Assembly: GCA_905221095.1 (NCBI GenBank)
Contig: CAJNBV010000003.1
Span: 62,001-126,000, forward strand
Direction of reading: 5' to 3'
Source of the DNA: a bacterium
GTDB lineage: Bacteria; Bacillota; Bacilli; Lactobacillales; Streptococcaceae
DNA: 64,000 bases
The notes beneath the pieces are model-generated. The model saw only the letters and a list, made by a program, of their open reading frames with translations. It was not told where the DNA came from and searched no databases. The position numbers and the translations under genes were made by a program. Each line of letters starts with the position of its first letter. Within the stretch, counting starts at the first letter, position 1. Below are positions 29,191 to 36,323 of the stretch, one piece after another.

Positions 29191-29467
29191 ACTTTGAAAA
29201 GACCTCGTCTGCGTCATAGAGACGTCCTTCGATGTTGTCTTGATAGCCTTTATCTAGTTCTGATTTGAGTTCTCCTAGGAAGGCTTCTGCTTTGAATTGG
29301 TCGGCTGTTTTAATTGGGAGACCTTTTTCAAGGACGATTTGTTCTACAAAAAGGTTGAGGGCATCTGAAAGGCTGATATTTTGGCTTTCTAGGATAATTT
29401 TTGCTTCTTCGAATAGTTGGTTATTGATTCGGAAGTTATAAACTCGGTCTCGTGTAAGTGTTGACAT
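29180..29467 (-). CDS. RelB/DinJ-like antitoxin
   Basis: A 95-residue antitoxin. The N-terminal part (DRVYNFRINNQLFEEAKIIL..NISLSDALNLFVEQIV) is a ribbon-helix-helix DNA-binding fold of the RelB/DinJ type. The acidic C-terminus (EGRLYDADEVFSKYGL) would wrap the toxin. It has a strong GGGAGGA ribosome site. An inverted repeat just upstream (29480-29499) is a likely autoregulatory operator. It is the first gene of the toxin-antitoxin operon, and its stop overlaps the toxin start. Confidence 0.88.
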   Translation of the reverse strand: MSTLTRDRVYNFRINNQLFEEAKIILESQNISLSDALNLFVEQIVLEKGLPIKTADQFKAEAFLGELKSELDKGYQDNIEGRLYDADEVFSKYGL

Positions 29468-29479
29468 GGTATTCCTCCC

Positions 29480-29499
29480 TGTAATGCTATTGTATTACA
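29480..29499 (-). promoter_or_regulatory. Candidate antitoxin operator over the -10 box
   Basis: TGTAAT-N8-ATTACA, a perfect inverted repeat 13 bases upstream of the antitoxin start. On the minus strand it covers a TACAAT hexamer that could be the -10 box. Ribbon-helix-helix antitoxins typically bind such sites. Confidence 0.6.
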
Positions 29500-29505
29500 C
29501 ATATC

Positions 29506-29652
29506 TTACAAAAAAAAGTTAGAGAAAGTCAAGATGAATTACAACACCATTTTGATTTTATCTATGATGTTCAGACTGATGACAATCCAACCCAAGATTT
29601 AGCTCGTTTTCGTCAGAATGAAATTACAAAAGAAGAAATACTTGAACTATAA
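29506..29652 (+). pseudogene. C-terminal fragment of an unidentified protein
   Basis: An open frame without a start codon encodes a tail with DELQHHFDFIYDVQTDDN followed by DLARFRQNEITKEEILEL and a stop. The composition looks like a real protein C-terminus. It is probably what was left when the island or the toxin-antitoxin pair was inserted. I do not recognise the parent. Confidence 0.5.
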
Positions 29653-29735
29653 GTCACCCAGAGAAGACTTCTTGCTGGCTAAATTGAACTTGAAATTTGG
29701 CAAAAAGGAAAAAAGAATAAAAATTGTAAAAAGTA

Positions 29736-29764
29736 TTGATATTTTTAATATTTTAGTGTATACT
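29736..29764 (+). promoter_or_regulatory. Promoter of the Abi leader/gene
   Basis: TTGATA and TATACT separated by 17 bases, about 74 bases before the Abi start. Transcription would begin near 29771. Confidence 0.7.
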
Positions 29765-29770
29765 ACAAGT

Positions 29771-29820
29771 AGATTAGAAGTCATCGAAGGTGCGTAAGCA
29801 TAACTAGGTGGCCTTTTTTT
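29771..29820 (+). ncRNA. Terminator-like structured leader upstream of the Abi gene
   Basis: About 50 bases lie between the predicted start of transcription and a run of seven Ts. GTCATC (29780-29785) can pair with GGTGGC (29807-29812), including two G-U pairs, and an inner small hairpin GTGC-GTAA-GCAT sits in the loop. The run of Ts comes directly after the outer stem. The Abi ribosome site (GAGGA, 29826) follows at once. It may be a short RNA or an attenuator. HEPN proteins of the AbiF group have been reported, as I recall, with upstream non-coding RNA partners; here this is inference. Confidence 0.45.
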
Positions 29821-29837
29821 GTACAGAGGATAGATGT

Positions 29838-30914
29838 ATGGAAGATAAAGAATTTGTGTTAAAGGATTTTAAGGAATATTTACCGCTAGATGTTGATATT
29901 ACAGATAAAGAACGTTTAGTATATCGACCGATATTAGTTTCAACTGAATTGAAGAAAAAGATAGAACCATCCTTGACAGAAGAGCAACTATATATTCATA
30001 TGAAAGAGAATTCTAAATGGATTTTTACGCTTAAAGATGATGTAGAGTATTTTAAACAAGATTGCATTGATTTCTTACGTGATACTGACTTTCAATCTTT
30101 TTCTCAATATGGGAAATTAACAGATAGAAACTATCGTTCCGCAAAAATAGCGTATTTATTTGACAATTATCTCAGAAATTTTCTTCAAGAACTCCTAGAA
30201 AGAATTGAAGTTTTTTTAAAAAAATCAACTGCTGATGCAATTACAATCGGCTACAATGGTGATTTTTACATATTTAATGATGATAGTATTTACTATTCAG
30301 ATCAGCAAAAGTATAGTTCTACAAGTCCAAAACGTACAGAATTAATACAGAAAACAAAATATCATCTTTCACGTTTGGTAATAGAAAAGAAGGATGATCC
30401 TCTGATAAAACAACAACTTGATGAATACGGAGTTGTATTGCCATGGACTTTGTTTCGTATAATGACATTTGGAAATTTGTCATCATTTTTAATTGCTCTG
30501 CAACCGGATTATAGAAATAAAGTTGGAAACTATATTAGTATTGATTCAAATAAGGATAATCTAATATCTGCAAAATTACTATTATCTTGGACGAATTCAT
30601 TAAGATACCTTAGGAATCTTTGTTCACACAATAGTAGACTTTATAGAAAACTTCATAATATACCACCAAAAATTCATTTTGATGATAGGGAGATAATAAA
30701 CGATGGTCAGAATACGGACAAAAGTTTATTTGTTTATTTTTTAGTTATGAAGCGTATCATATGCTGTATGTCGAGGGAATCACAGCACTTTTGGAATAAT
30801 AAGGTAAAGGATTTGGACAAAGAAAGTTCTAAAAGAGAAATTGAATTACTGAATTATGGTTTTCCGACCAGTTGGCTAATCATCTTAACTATTGAATTAG
30901 AAGAGTTGCAATAA
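29838..30914 (+). CDS. Abi_2/AbiF-like HEPN abortive-infection protein
   Basis: A 358-residue protein of the Abi_2 (AbiD/AbiF) family of phage-defence proteins. The hallmark is YLRNLCSHNSRLYR near residue 257, where R259-N-L-C-S-H264 is an RxxxxH HEPN ribonuclease motif followed by the family's N..R. The N-terminal half has conserved Abi_2 features such as IAYLFDNYLRNFLQELLERIE. ATG 29838 is chosen for GAGGA 7 bases upstream; the frame can be read back to 29808 inside the T run. It is AT-rich and lies in the accessory island with its own promoter and structured leader. HEPN proteins cut RNA when unleashed during infection; the trigger is unknown. Confidence 0.85.
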   Translation: MEDKEFVLKDFKEYLPLDVDITDKERLVYRPILVSTELKKKIEPSLTEEQLYIHMKENSKWIFTLKDDVEYFKQDCIDFLRDTDFQSFSQYGKLTDRNYRSAKIAYLFDNYLRNFLQELLERIEVFLKKSTADAITIGYNGDFYIFNDDSIYYSDQQKYSSTSPKRTELIQKTKYHLSRLVIEKKDDPLIKQQLDEYGVVLPWTLFRIMTFGNLSSFLIALQPDYRNKVGNYISIDSNKDNLISAKLLLSWTNSLRYLRNLCSHNSRLYRKLHNIPPKIHFDDREIINDGQNTDKSLFVYFLVMKRIICCMSRESQHFWNNKVKDLDKESSKREIELLNYGFPTSWLIILTIELEELQ

Positions 30915-30961
30915 AATTTATCAAAAAGAGCCTGGGCAAAAACTAGCTTCATAATTTTTGG

Positions 30962-30970
30962 TGCTATAAT
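30962..30970 (+). promoter_or_regulatory. Extended -10 promoter of the orphan pezA
   Basis: TGCTATAAT lies 28 bases before the pezA start, with AAGGA as ribosome site. No good -35 box is seen. Confidence 0.55.
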
Positions 30971-30997
30971 AGACTTATAAAATTTAAGGAAAGATTC

Positions 30998-31480
30998 ATG
31001 ATCGGAGATAATATAAAATCCTTACGTAAAACACATGACTTAACACAACCCGAATTTGCACGGATTGTAGGTATTTCTCGAAACAGCTTGAGTCGTTATG
31101 AAAATGGCACTAGTTCAGTCTCCACGGAACTAATAGATATCATCTACCAGAAGTATAATATATCTTATGTCGATATTGTAGGAGAAGATAAAATGCTTAA
31201 TCCTGTTGAAGATTATGAATTGACTTTAAAAATTGAAATTGTGAAAGACAGAGGTGCTAATCTATTATCTCGACTCTATCGTTATCAAGATAGTCAGGGA
31301 ATTAGCATTGATGATGAATCTAATCCCTGGATTTTAATGAGTGATGATCTATCTGACTTGATTCATACGAATATCTATTTAGTTAAAACTTTTGATGAAA
31401 TAGAGAGATATAGCGGTTATTTAGATGGAATTGAACGGATGTTAGAGATAGCTGAAAAACGGATGGTCTCACAAATATGA
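30998..31480 (+). CDS. pezA: Orphan PezA-like antitoxin/repressor
   Basis: A 160-residue protein that matches pneumococcal PezA (158 residues) almost throughout, as I remember that sequence. Residues 1-60 are a Cro/C1-type helix-turn-helix (IKSLRKTHDLTQPEFARIVG, then ISRNSLSRYENGTSSVS). The C-terminal part, containing SRLYRYQDSQGISIDDESNP and the DEIERYSGYLDGIERMLEI end, is the region that neutralises the PezT zeta toxin. The differences are few; the tail is MVSQI instead of MVA. No pezT follows: the next 330 bases hold only broken frames unrelated to a P-loop kinase. It starts 83 bases after the Abi gene with its own promoter. Confidence 0.88.
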   Translation: MIGDNIKSLRKTHDLTQPEFARIVGISRNSLSRYENGTSSVSTELIDIIYQKYNISYVDIVGEDKMLNPVEDYELTLKIEIVKDRGANLLSRLYRYQDSQGISIDDESNPWILMSDDLSDLIHTNIYLVKTFDEIERYSGYLDGIERMLEIAEKRMVSQI

Positions 31481-31483
31481 CGC

Positions 31484-31732
31484 CGAGAAAAATCGCTATC
31501 TGAAAGGTAGAACGTTGATTCGGCAATTCAGCTCTGAAAATCAAACAATTCTGTTCCGCAGGAAAACAACTGTGGAAATGATTAAGCTCATGAACTAACA
31601 GCGTCTGAGTTGAGAATCAATGCTCTGAAAGAACGAGTGACAACCTTAAATCAAATAACAGAATATTTACTGGCTTCAGTTGAAAACGAGCAAGAGATGA
31701 AGTTGAATCTTTCAAATTATATATATAATTTG
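31484..31732 (+). pseudogene. Broken coding remnant downstream of pezA
   Basis: Two out-of-frame pieces read like protein. One contains DAEKNRYLKGRTLIRQFSSE up to a stop near 31600. The other, in another frame, contains ELRINALKERVTTLNQITEY. They are separated by a frameshift and have no start. I do not recognise the parent; it is not PezT. The region between pezA and the PlcR-like gene otherwise holds only a promoter. Confidence 0.4.
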
Positions 31733-31751
31733 TATCTTTTAGTTTATTAAT

Positions 31752-31780
31752 TTGTATTTAAAATTTAATCATGTTACAAT
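31752..31780 (+). promoter_or_regulatory. Promoter of the PlcR-like regulator
   Basis: TTGTAT and TACAAT are separated by exactly 17 bases. The predicted transcription start is about 30 bases before the GTG start. Confidence 0.65.
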
Positions 31781-31788
31781 TGAAATTG
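31777..31788 (+). promoter_or_regulatory. Possible autoregulatory operator
   Basis: CAATT-GA-AATTG is a perfect 5-bp inverted repeat overlapping the -10 hexamer of the regulator's own promoter. It would be a natural site for autorepression. Confidence 0.35.
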
Positions 31789-31816
31789 AAATCGAATAGA
31801 AAAGGAAAATGCAAAT

Positions 31817-32683
31817 GTGGGCACACTATTAGCAACAAGATTAAAAAATAGACGAAAAGAATTAAAAATGTCTCAGCGAGAATTGGCTGAGGGGATATGT
31901 AAACAGGGACAGATTAGCAGATTAGAGAATGGAGAATTTACTCCAGGAGCCGACTTTTTATATGCTCTGTCTAAGAAGTTAAAAGTTAGTATAGATTATT
32001 TTTTTAATGAGCAGATTGGAGAAGAGATTGATGAGCTATCAGAGTTTAAAAAGTTAGCCCAGACTTTTATCACAAATCGAAATTATGAGTCTTTGAAATA
32101 TATATATGAACTAGAGAGTGTAAAGGTACATCGCTTTTCTCTAGTAGATAAGTTTTATATGGAGTGGATAAAATCTCTTATAGATTTTTATTTCTATGAG
32201 CAAAAAGAAGAGGCTGTGGCAAGATTGGAGAAGGTACTGTCTCAGTTAAGTGTATCTGACTTGACCTACCTCCAAGTTTCAAATACTCTATTTAATTTTT
32301 ATTATGATATTGAAGATTTAGAGAGTTTCAATGAAATTCGAGAAAAGTTAGAGTATCAAGTAAATCAACTCAAGTTAAACACAATCGAAGAATTAAACCT
32401 TTCTATTAAATTTAATTATAATGTTTGTCGCTATCTATGGTTGCATAATAATACTGAAGAAGCTATTACTAAAATCACAGATACGATAAAGCAATGTAAG
32501 ACGTATAGAACAACATATCTTTTGGCTGATTTGTATTTATTGATGGGAAATGTCAGTAAGAATTTTTCTTCTAAAGTTGCAGTAAAAGATTATTTTGAAA
32601 CGGCTTATTTCCTATATAAGCTTGAGGGCAATATGTCAATGGCTCTAAAAATTGAGCATTACATTGCAGATTTAACAGAATAG
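31817..32683 (+). CDS. PlcR-like (RRNPP family) peptide-sensing transcriptional regulator
   Basis: A 288-residue regulator. Residues 5-60 form an XRE helix-turn-helix (RRKELKMSQRELAEGICKQG, then ISRLENGEF). The remaining 220 residues are helical and resemble the TPR domain of PlcR, which has nearly the same length and the same opening. PlcR-type proteins bind exported-and-reimported short peptides. GTG 31817 is chosen for AAAGGA 10 bases upstream; an overlapping ATG at 31815 runs into a stop. No peptide-pheromone precursor with a signal sequence is visible nearby. A terminator follows, then the CYTH operon with its own promoter, the obvious candidate target. Confidence 0.82.
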   Translation: MGTLLATRLKNRRKELKMSQRELAEGICKQGQISRLENGEFTPGADFLYALSKKLKVSIDYFFNEQIGEEIDELSEFKKLAQTFITNRNYESLKYIYELESVKVHRFSLVDKFYMEWIKSLIDFYFYEQKEEAVARLEKVLSQLSVSDLTYLQVSNTLFNFYYDIEDLESFNEIREKLEYQVNQLKLNTIEELNLSIKFNYNVCRYLWLHNNTEEAITKITDTIKQCKTYRTTYLLADLYLLMGNVSKNFSSKVAVKDYFETAYFLYKLEGNMSMALKIEHYIADLTE

Positions 32684-32689
32684 TAAAGC

Positions 32690-32717
32690 CGATGTTCAAT
32701 TAAGCATCGTTTTTTTT
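32690..32717 (+). terminator. Terminator of the PlcR-like gene
   Basis: A 7-bp stem (CGATGTT / AGCATCG, one G-U pair) with a 6-base loop and a run of eight Ts. Confidence 0.8.
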
Positions 32718-32779
32718 AAAATTCAGATAGATACAAATATGTATTTTAAAAAAATAAATAAAAAATATTATTAAAATTG

Positions 32780-32808
32780 TTGACAGCATTATATTGAAGT
32801 GCTAAAAT
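32780..32808 (+). promoter_or_regulatory. Strong promoter of the CYTH operon
   Basis: A consensus TTGACA is separated by 17 bases from TAAAAT. It leaves a leader of about 105 bases before the ATG at 32920, with a small CTTCA / TGAAG hairpin near 32890. Confidence 0.75.
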
Positions 32809-32919
32809 GAGTGCAAGAAAATATTAGGTTTTTAGTCCATAAAATATCTACAGAAACTTACTATAGACTGAATGAATGTAAAGAGACTTCAGCCTTTGAA
32901 GAATTGAGAGGTAAAATTA

Positions 32920-33477
32920 ATGAATGAATTAGAAGTTAGATTTGAACTAAACAATGAGAGAGATTATAATAATGCTATTTCATATTTAGAAAAATCTTAT
33001 AAATTTAAGAGTGAAAATAAGCAAGTTGATGAATATTTTAAAATAAAAGGAAGAGAATTTGAAAATGATGAGGTAGGTAGCTTTATCTACAGAATTCGTC
33101 AAGAGGCTGATAATAAAGCATGTGTTTTCACAAGAAAAGATACGATAAAACAAGGAATGTGGAGTGAAAGTGAAATAGAGTTAGAATCTGAAAAATTAGA
33201 ATTTGTAAGAAATATCTTGCAAGATGGATTTTCAAATATTTTCACAATAAGTAAACATAGAAAGACTTATCATGATGAATTAGAAAATAAAACGATTAAT
33301 CTAGATAAGATTGATGGTCTTGGGTTTTATCTTGAGATAGAGATTTTAGGAGATTTTTCAAAAGAAGATTATAGTAATTTTTATGATAAAATGTGCGGAG
33401 AGTTCTCGTTTTTAAATTCAAAAATAGAAACAAAGGGCTATGTCCAATTAATGAGAGAAAAAAATGGACGTAATTGA
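32920..33477 (+). CDS. CYTH-domain protein (class IV adenylyl cyclase / triphosphatase-like)
   Basis: A 185-residue protein with the CYTH (CyaB-ThTPase) pattern. The N-terminal ELEVRFEL gives the ExExR form of the ExExK signature (E3, E5, R7). Then come FIYRIRQ (R58, R60), VFTRKD (R72, K73), SEIELE (acidic metal ligands), KHRKTY, and LDKIDGLGFYLEIEIL, the closing D..G..EIE of CyaB proteins. Family members make cAMP from ATP or hydrolyse tri- and polyphosphates inside a beta tunnel. Streptococci are not known for cAMP signalling, so a triphosphatase or a defence-type signal is possible. It overlaps the next gene by 14 bases and has a strong promoter just after the PlcR-like gene. Confidence 0.8.
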   Translation: MNELEVRFELNNERDYNNAISYLEKSYKFKSENKQVDEYFKIKGREFENDEVGSFIYRIRQEADNKACVFTRKDTIKQGMWSESEIELESEKLEFVRNILQDGFSNIFTISKHRKTYHDELENKTINLDKIDGLGFYLEIEILGDFSKEDYSNFYDKMCGEFSFLNSKIETKGYVQLMREKNGRN

Positions 33478-33751
33478 AATTATCAAACTGTTTTATTCTT
33501 ATGGTCAGGAAAATGGATTTCGAAAACTAAAAGAAGGTAAAGTTGTTAGACCTAGAGGGTCAGAGACTATTTTTAATATGTCTGCTGTTTTGTTACATAT
33601 TAGTTTGTTTGATACGCTATCTGAAACGAATCGCACAGAAAAATATGTAACAAAACAGCTATCATATTTTTTAAATAAATTAGATGGCGTCGATGTTAAT
33701 AGATTGACTAACCCGGCGGAGGTTGGCTTATCATTTCTAGTGAAGAATTGA
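33464..33751 (+). CDS. Small protein of unknown function coupled to the CYTH gene
   Basis: A 95-residue soluble-looking protein starting MDVIEIIKLFYSYGQENG. I recognise no domain, signal peptide or membrane segment. It contains KVVRPRGSETIFNMSAVLLH and a helical C-terminal half. Its ATG lies inside the end of the CYTH gene (14-base overlap), which implies translational coupling and a linked role. The base composition is as AT-rich as its neighbours. It could be a partner or regulator of the CYTH enzyme; nothing in the sequence proves that. Confidence 0.65.
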   Translation: MDVIEIIKLFYSYGQENGFRKLKEGKVVRPRGSETIFNMSAVLLHISLFDTLSETNRTEKYVTKQLSYFLNKLDGVDVNRLTNPAEVGLSFLVKN

Positions 33752-33856
33752 AAAGAACCAGAAGAGATGATTTATCATGCTTTAGCTTTTTTGCCCAGCA
33801 TCCTTTGAATGATTTCTTAATTTTTATATATTATACTTTTCTCAGGAGAGAGCAGT

Positions 33857-34045
33857 ATGTACAGATGTTTAAGGGATTTGAGGGAAAATCGTGATTTAAC
33901 CCAAAAAGAATTAGCAAAATTACTTTCATTTACAACTTCAGCATATTCAAAGATAGAGCATGGAAAACGAACTCTTACTGCAGAAATTTCGATAGAGCTC
34001 TCAAATTTTTATAATGTAAGTACAGATTATCCCAATAAAATTTAG
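33857..34045 (+). CDS. Small XRE-family DNA-binding protein
   Basis: A 62-residue protein that is almost wholly a Cro/C1-type helix-turn-helix: LRDLRENRDLTQKELAKLLS, then FTTSAYSKIEHGKRTLT and STDYPNKI. Full-length relatives usually read DYLLG at the end and continue, so this may be a minimal repressor or a truncated one. It has an AGGAGAG ribosome site 8 bases upstream and a TATACT-like -10 box just before. It is followed at once by a strong hairpin terminator. Confidence 0.75.
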   Translation: MYRCLRDLRENRDLTQKELAKLLSFTTSAYSKIEHGKRTLTAEISIELSNFYNVSTDYPNKI

Positions 34046-34049
34046 TTTA

Positions 34050-34101
34050 AATAAAATCTCCTTGTTTGAAATCTTGTGAAGTTAAATAAGGAGATTTTAT
34101 T
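34050..34101 (+). terminator. Strong terminator ending the island's last gene
   Basis: A perfect 14-bp stem (AATAAAATCTCCTT / AAGGAGATTTTATT) with a 24-base loop, just after the small XRE gene. Confidence 0.8.
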
Positions 34102-34194
34102 TGTACATTGACAATTGAATGAGTCTGGGAAAAAACTCGATTCCAGGAGAACATGAAGTAAATCTTCCCACAATAAAATAGAGCGATACTTTAT

Positions 34195-34422
34195 ATGTCA
34201 TGATACTTCTACCCGTTCATGTTGCCACCGTAAAAGAGCAGCAAGTGAAATTCTTAGGGCAACTTCATTAGTCATGCCATGGCGGTAAAAATATTTTTTA
34301 GGAAAGATAATGACATGAACATAATCTATCTATCGACAATTCTATTGCAGAATGGGCTGATAAAAAAGGAATTTTAAAAAGATGGGATGGTTTAAATCAA
34401 TATACATTGAACAGATAGATTA
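34195..34422. pseudogene. Short broken coding remnants before rbgA
   Basis: On the minus strand (about 34315-34198), an open piece contains VHVIIFPKKYFYRHGMTNEV and ends at a stop. On the plus strand (about 34325-34422), a piece contains DNSIAEWADKKGILKRWDGL and ends at a stop. Both look like pieces of real proteins without starts, and I do not recognise either. The rest of 34102-34689 holds no gene that I can support. Confidence 0.4.
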
Positions 34423-34689
34423 AAGAAATGCAAGAAAACAAAACATGTTATATGTATGTAATTCCCCACCCCATAAGCTTGTTTTTATTAATCTAGAAAG
34501 ATTTGAAAGTTTCTTAAGATGGAAGCAAAAGCGGACAAAATAAAGAAGTCATGATATAATATAAGGTAGATTTCTATGTTATAAAGCAAGAACTGTTTGG
34601 ACATCATTCATTTGAAAACTCTCTATGTTCAAACGATCGTAAAATGAAATAGGGGCTCTAACCCCTTGATTCGAAAGGAAAAAAACTCA

Positions 34690-35541
34690 ATGGCTACAAT
34701 TCAATGGTTTCCTGGACATATGTCTAAGGCTCGTCGACAGGTGCAGGAAAATTTAAAATTTGTTGATTTTGTGACGATTTTGGTGGATGCACGCTTACCT
34801 CTATCTAGTCAAAATCCTATGTTGACTAAAATTGTTGGTGACAAACCAAAACTCTTGATTTTAAACAAGGCAGACTTGGCTGATCCAGCAATGACCAAGG
34901 AATGGCGCCAGTATTTTGAATCACAAGGAATCCAGACGCTAGCTATCAACTCCAAAGAGCAAGTGACTGTTAAAGTTGTAACAGACGCGGCAAAAAAGCT
35001 CATGGCTGATAAGATTGCTCGCCAAAAGGAACGTGGTATCAAGATTGAAACCCTGCGTACCATGATTATCGGGATTCCAAACGCTGGTAAATCAACTCTC
35101 ATGAACCGCTTGGCTGGCAAGAAAATTGCTGTTGTCGGCAACAAACCAGGGGTTACAAAGGGACAACAGTGGCTTAAAACTAATAAAGACTTGGAAATCT
35201 TGGACACACCAGGGATTCTCTGGCCTAAATTCGAAGATGAAACTGTTGCACTGAAACTGGCCTTGACTGGAGCTATCAAAGATCAGTTGCTCCCTATGGA
35301 TGAGGTGACCATTTTTGGTATCAATTATTTCAAAGAACATTATCCAGAAAAGTTGGCTGAACGCTTCAAACAAATGAAAATTGAAGAAGAAGCGCCTGTT
35401 ATTATTATGGATATGACCCGCGCCCTCGGTTTCCGAGACGACTACGACCGCTTTTACAGTCTCTTCGTGAAGGAAGTCCGTGATGGCAAACTCGGTAACT
35501 ATACCTTAGATACATTGGAAGATCTCGATGGCGACGATTAA
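34690..35541 (+). CDS. rbgA: Ribosome biogenesis GTPase RbgA (YlqF)
   Basis: A 283-residue circularly permuted GTPase needed for late assembly of the 50S ribosomal subunit. The G motifs come in permuted order: G4 LILNKADL, G5 near NSK, G1 [15 protein letters not shown]2 GVTKGQQW and G3 LDTPGILWP. The N-terminus [17 protein letters not shown] is the family's conserved opening. ATG 34690 is chosen for AAAGGA 10 bases upstream; an in-frame TTG at 34666 is unlikely. It overlaps rnhB by 14 bases. This pair marks the return to core genome after the accessory island. Confidence 0.96.
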   Translation: MATIQWFPGHMSKARRQVQENLKFVDFVTILVDARLPLSSQNPMLTKIVGDKPKLLILNKADLADPAMTKEWRQYFESQGIQTLAINSKEQVTVKVVTDAAKKLMADKIARQKERGIKIETLRTMIIGIPNAGKSTLMNRLAGKKIAVVGNKPGVTKGQQWLKTNKDLEILDTPGILWPKFEDETVALKLALTGAIKDQLLPMDEVTIFGINYFKEHYPEKLAERFKQMKIEEEAPVIIMDMTRALGFRDDYDRFYSLFVKEVRDGKLGNYTLDTLEDLDGDD

Positions 35542-36307
35542 AGAAATCAAAGAACTCCTTGCAACAGTCAAGAATTTAGAAAGTCCTGTTTTTTTAGAAC
35601 TCGAAAAGGATAGTCGCTCTGGAGTTCAAAAGGAAATCAGCAAGCGTAAAAAAGCCATTCAAGCTGAATTGAATGAGGATCTTCGTTTGGAATCCATGCT
35701 TTCCTATGAAAAAGAACTTTATAAGCAAGGATTGACCTTAATTGCAGGTGTTGATGAGGTCGGTCGTGGTCCTCTTGCTGGTCCTGTAGTCACTGCAGCC
35801 GTTATTTTACCTAAAAATTGTAAGATTAAAGGTCTCAACGATAGCAAGAAAATTCCTAAAAAGAAACATCTGGAGATTTTCCAAGCTGTTCAAGACCAAG
35901 CCCTATCAATCGGAATTGGTATCATGGATAATCAGGTCATCGACCAAGTCAATATCTATGAAGCAACCAAACTAGCCATGAAGAAAGCAATCTCCCAACT
36001 CAATCCTCAACCTGAGCACCTCTTAATTGATGCCATGAAACTGGAGTTGCCCATTTCACAAACCTCCATCATCAAAGGTGATGCTAATTCCCTCTCTATC
36101 GCAGCAGCTTCTATAGTAGCCAAGGTGACACGTGATGAATTGATGAAGGAATACGATCAGCAGTTTCCTGGCTATGATTTTGCTGCTAATGCAGGATATG
36201 GAACAGCTAAACACTTAGAAGGACTTGAAAAACTAGGAGTTACCCCAATTCACCGAACCAGCTTTGAACCCGTTAAATCACTGGTTTCAGGAGAAAAAGA
36301 AAGTTAA
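35528..36307 (+). CDS. rnhB: Ribonuclease HII
   Basis: A 259-residue type 2 RNase H that removes RNA, including single ribonucleotides, from RNA-DNA hybrids. The active site is in [15 protein letters not shown] (Asp-Glu), with Asp in LLIDAMKL and the later [14 protein letters not shown] and GYGTAKH blocks typical of RnhB. The N-terminal 70 residues are the extension common in Gram-positive RNase HII. Its ATG lies within the end of rbgA, so the genes are coupled. Confidence 0.96.
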   Translation: MATIKEIKELLATVKNLESPVFLELEKDSRSGVQKEISKRKKAIQAELNEDLRLESMLSYEKELYKQGLTLIAGVDEVGRGPLAGPVVTAAVILPKNCKIKGLNDSKKIPKKKHLEIFQAVQDQALSIGIGIMDNQVIDQVNIYEATKLAMKKAISQLNPQPEHLLIDAMKLELPISQTSIIKGDANSLSIAAASIVAKVTRDELMKEYDQQFPGYDFAANAGYGTAKHLEGLEKLGVTPIHRTSFEPVKSLVSGEKES

Positions 36308-36323
36308 GTTAGAAGGAATGATT

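Noticed and set aside
31484..31740. A degraded pezT after pezA
   Set aside because: The readable pieces lack the P-loop and do not resemble the PezT N-terminus as I recall it, so the toxin appears lost rather than frameshifted.
32710..32919. A peptide pheromone gene for the PlcR-like regulator
   Set aside because: The only short frames (11 residues or fewer) lack ribosome sites and signal sequences.
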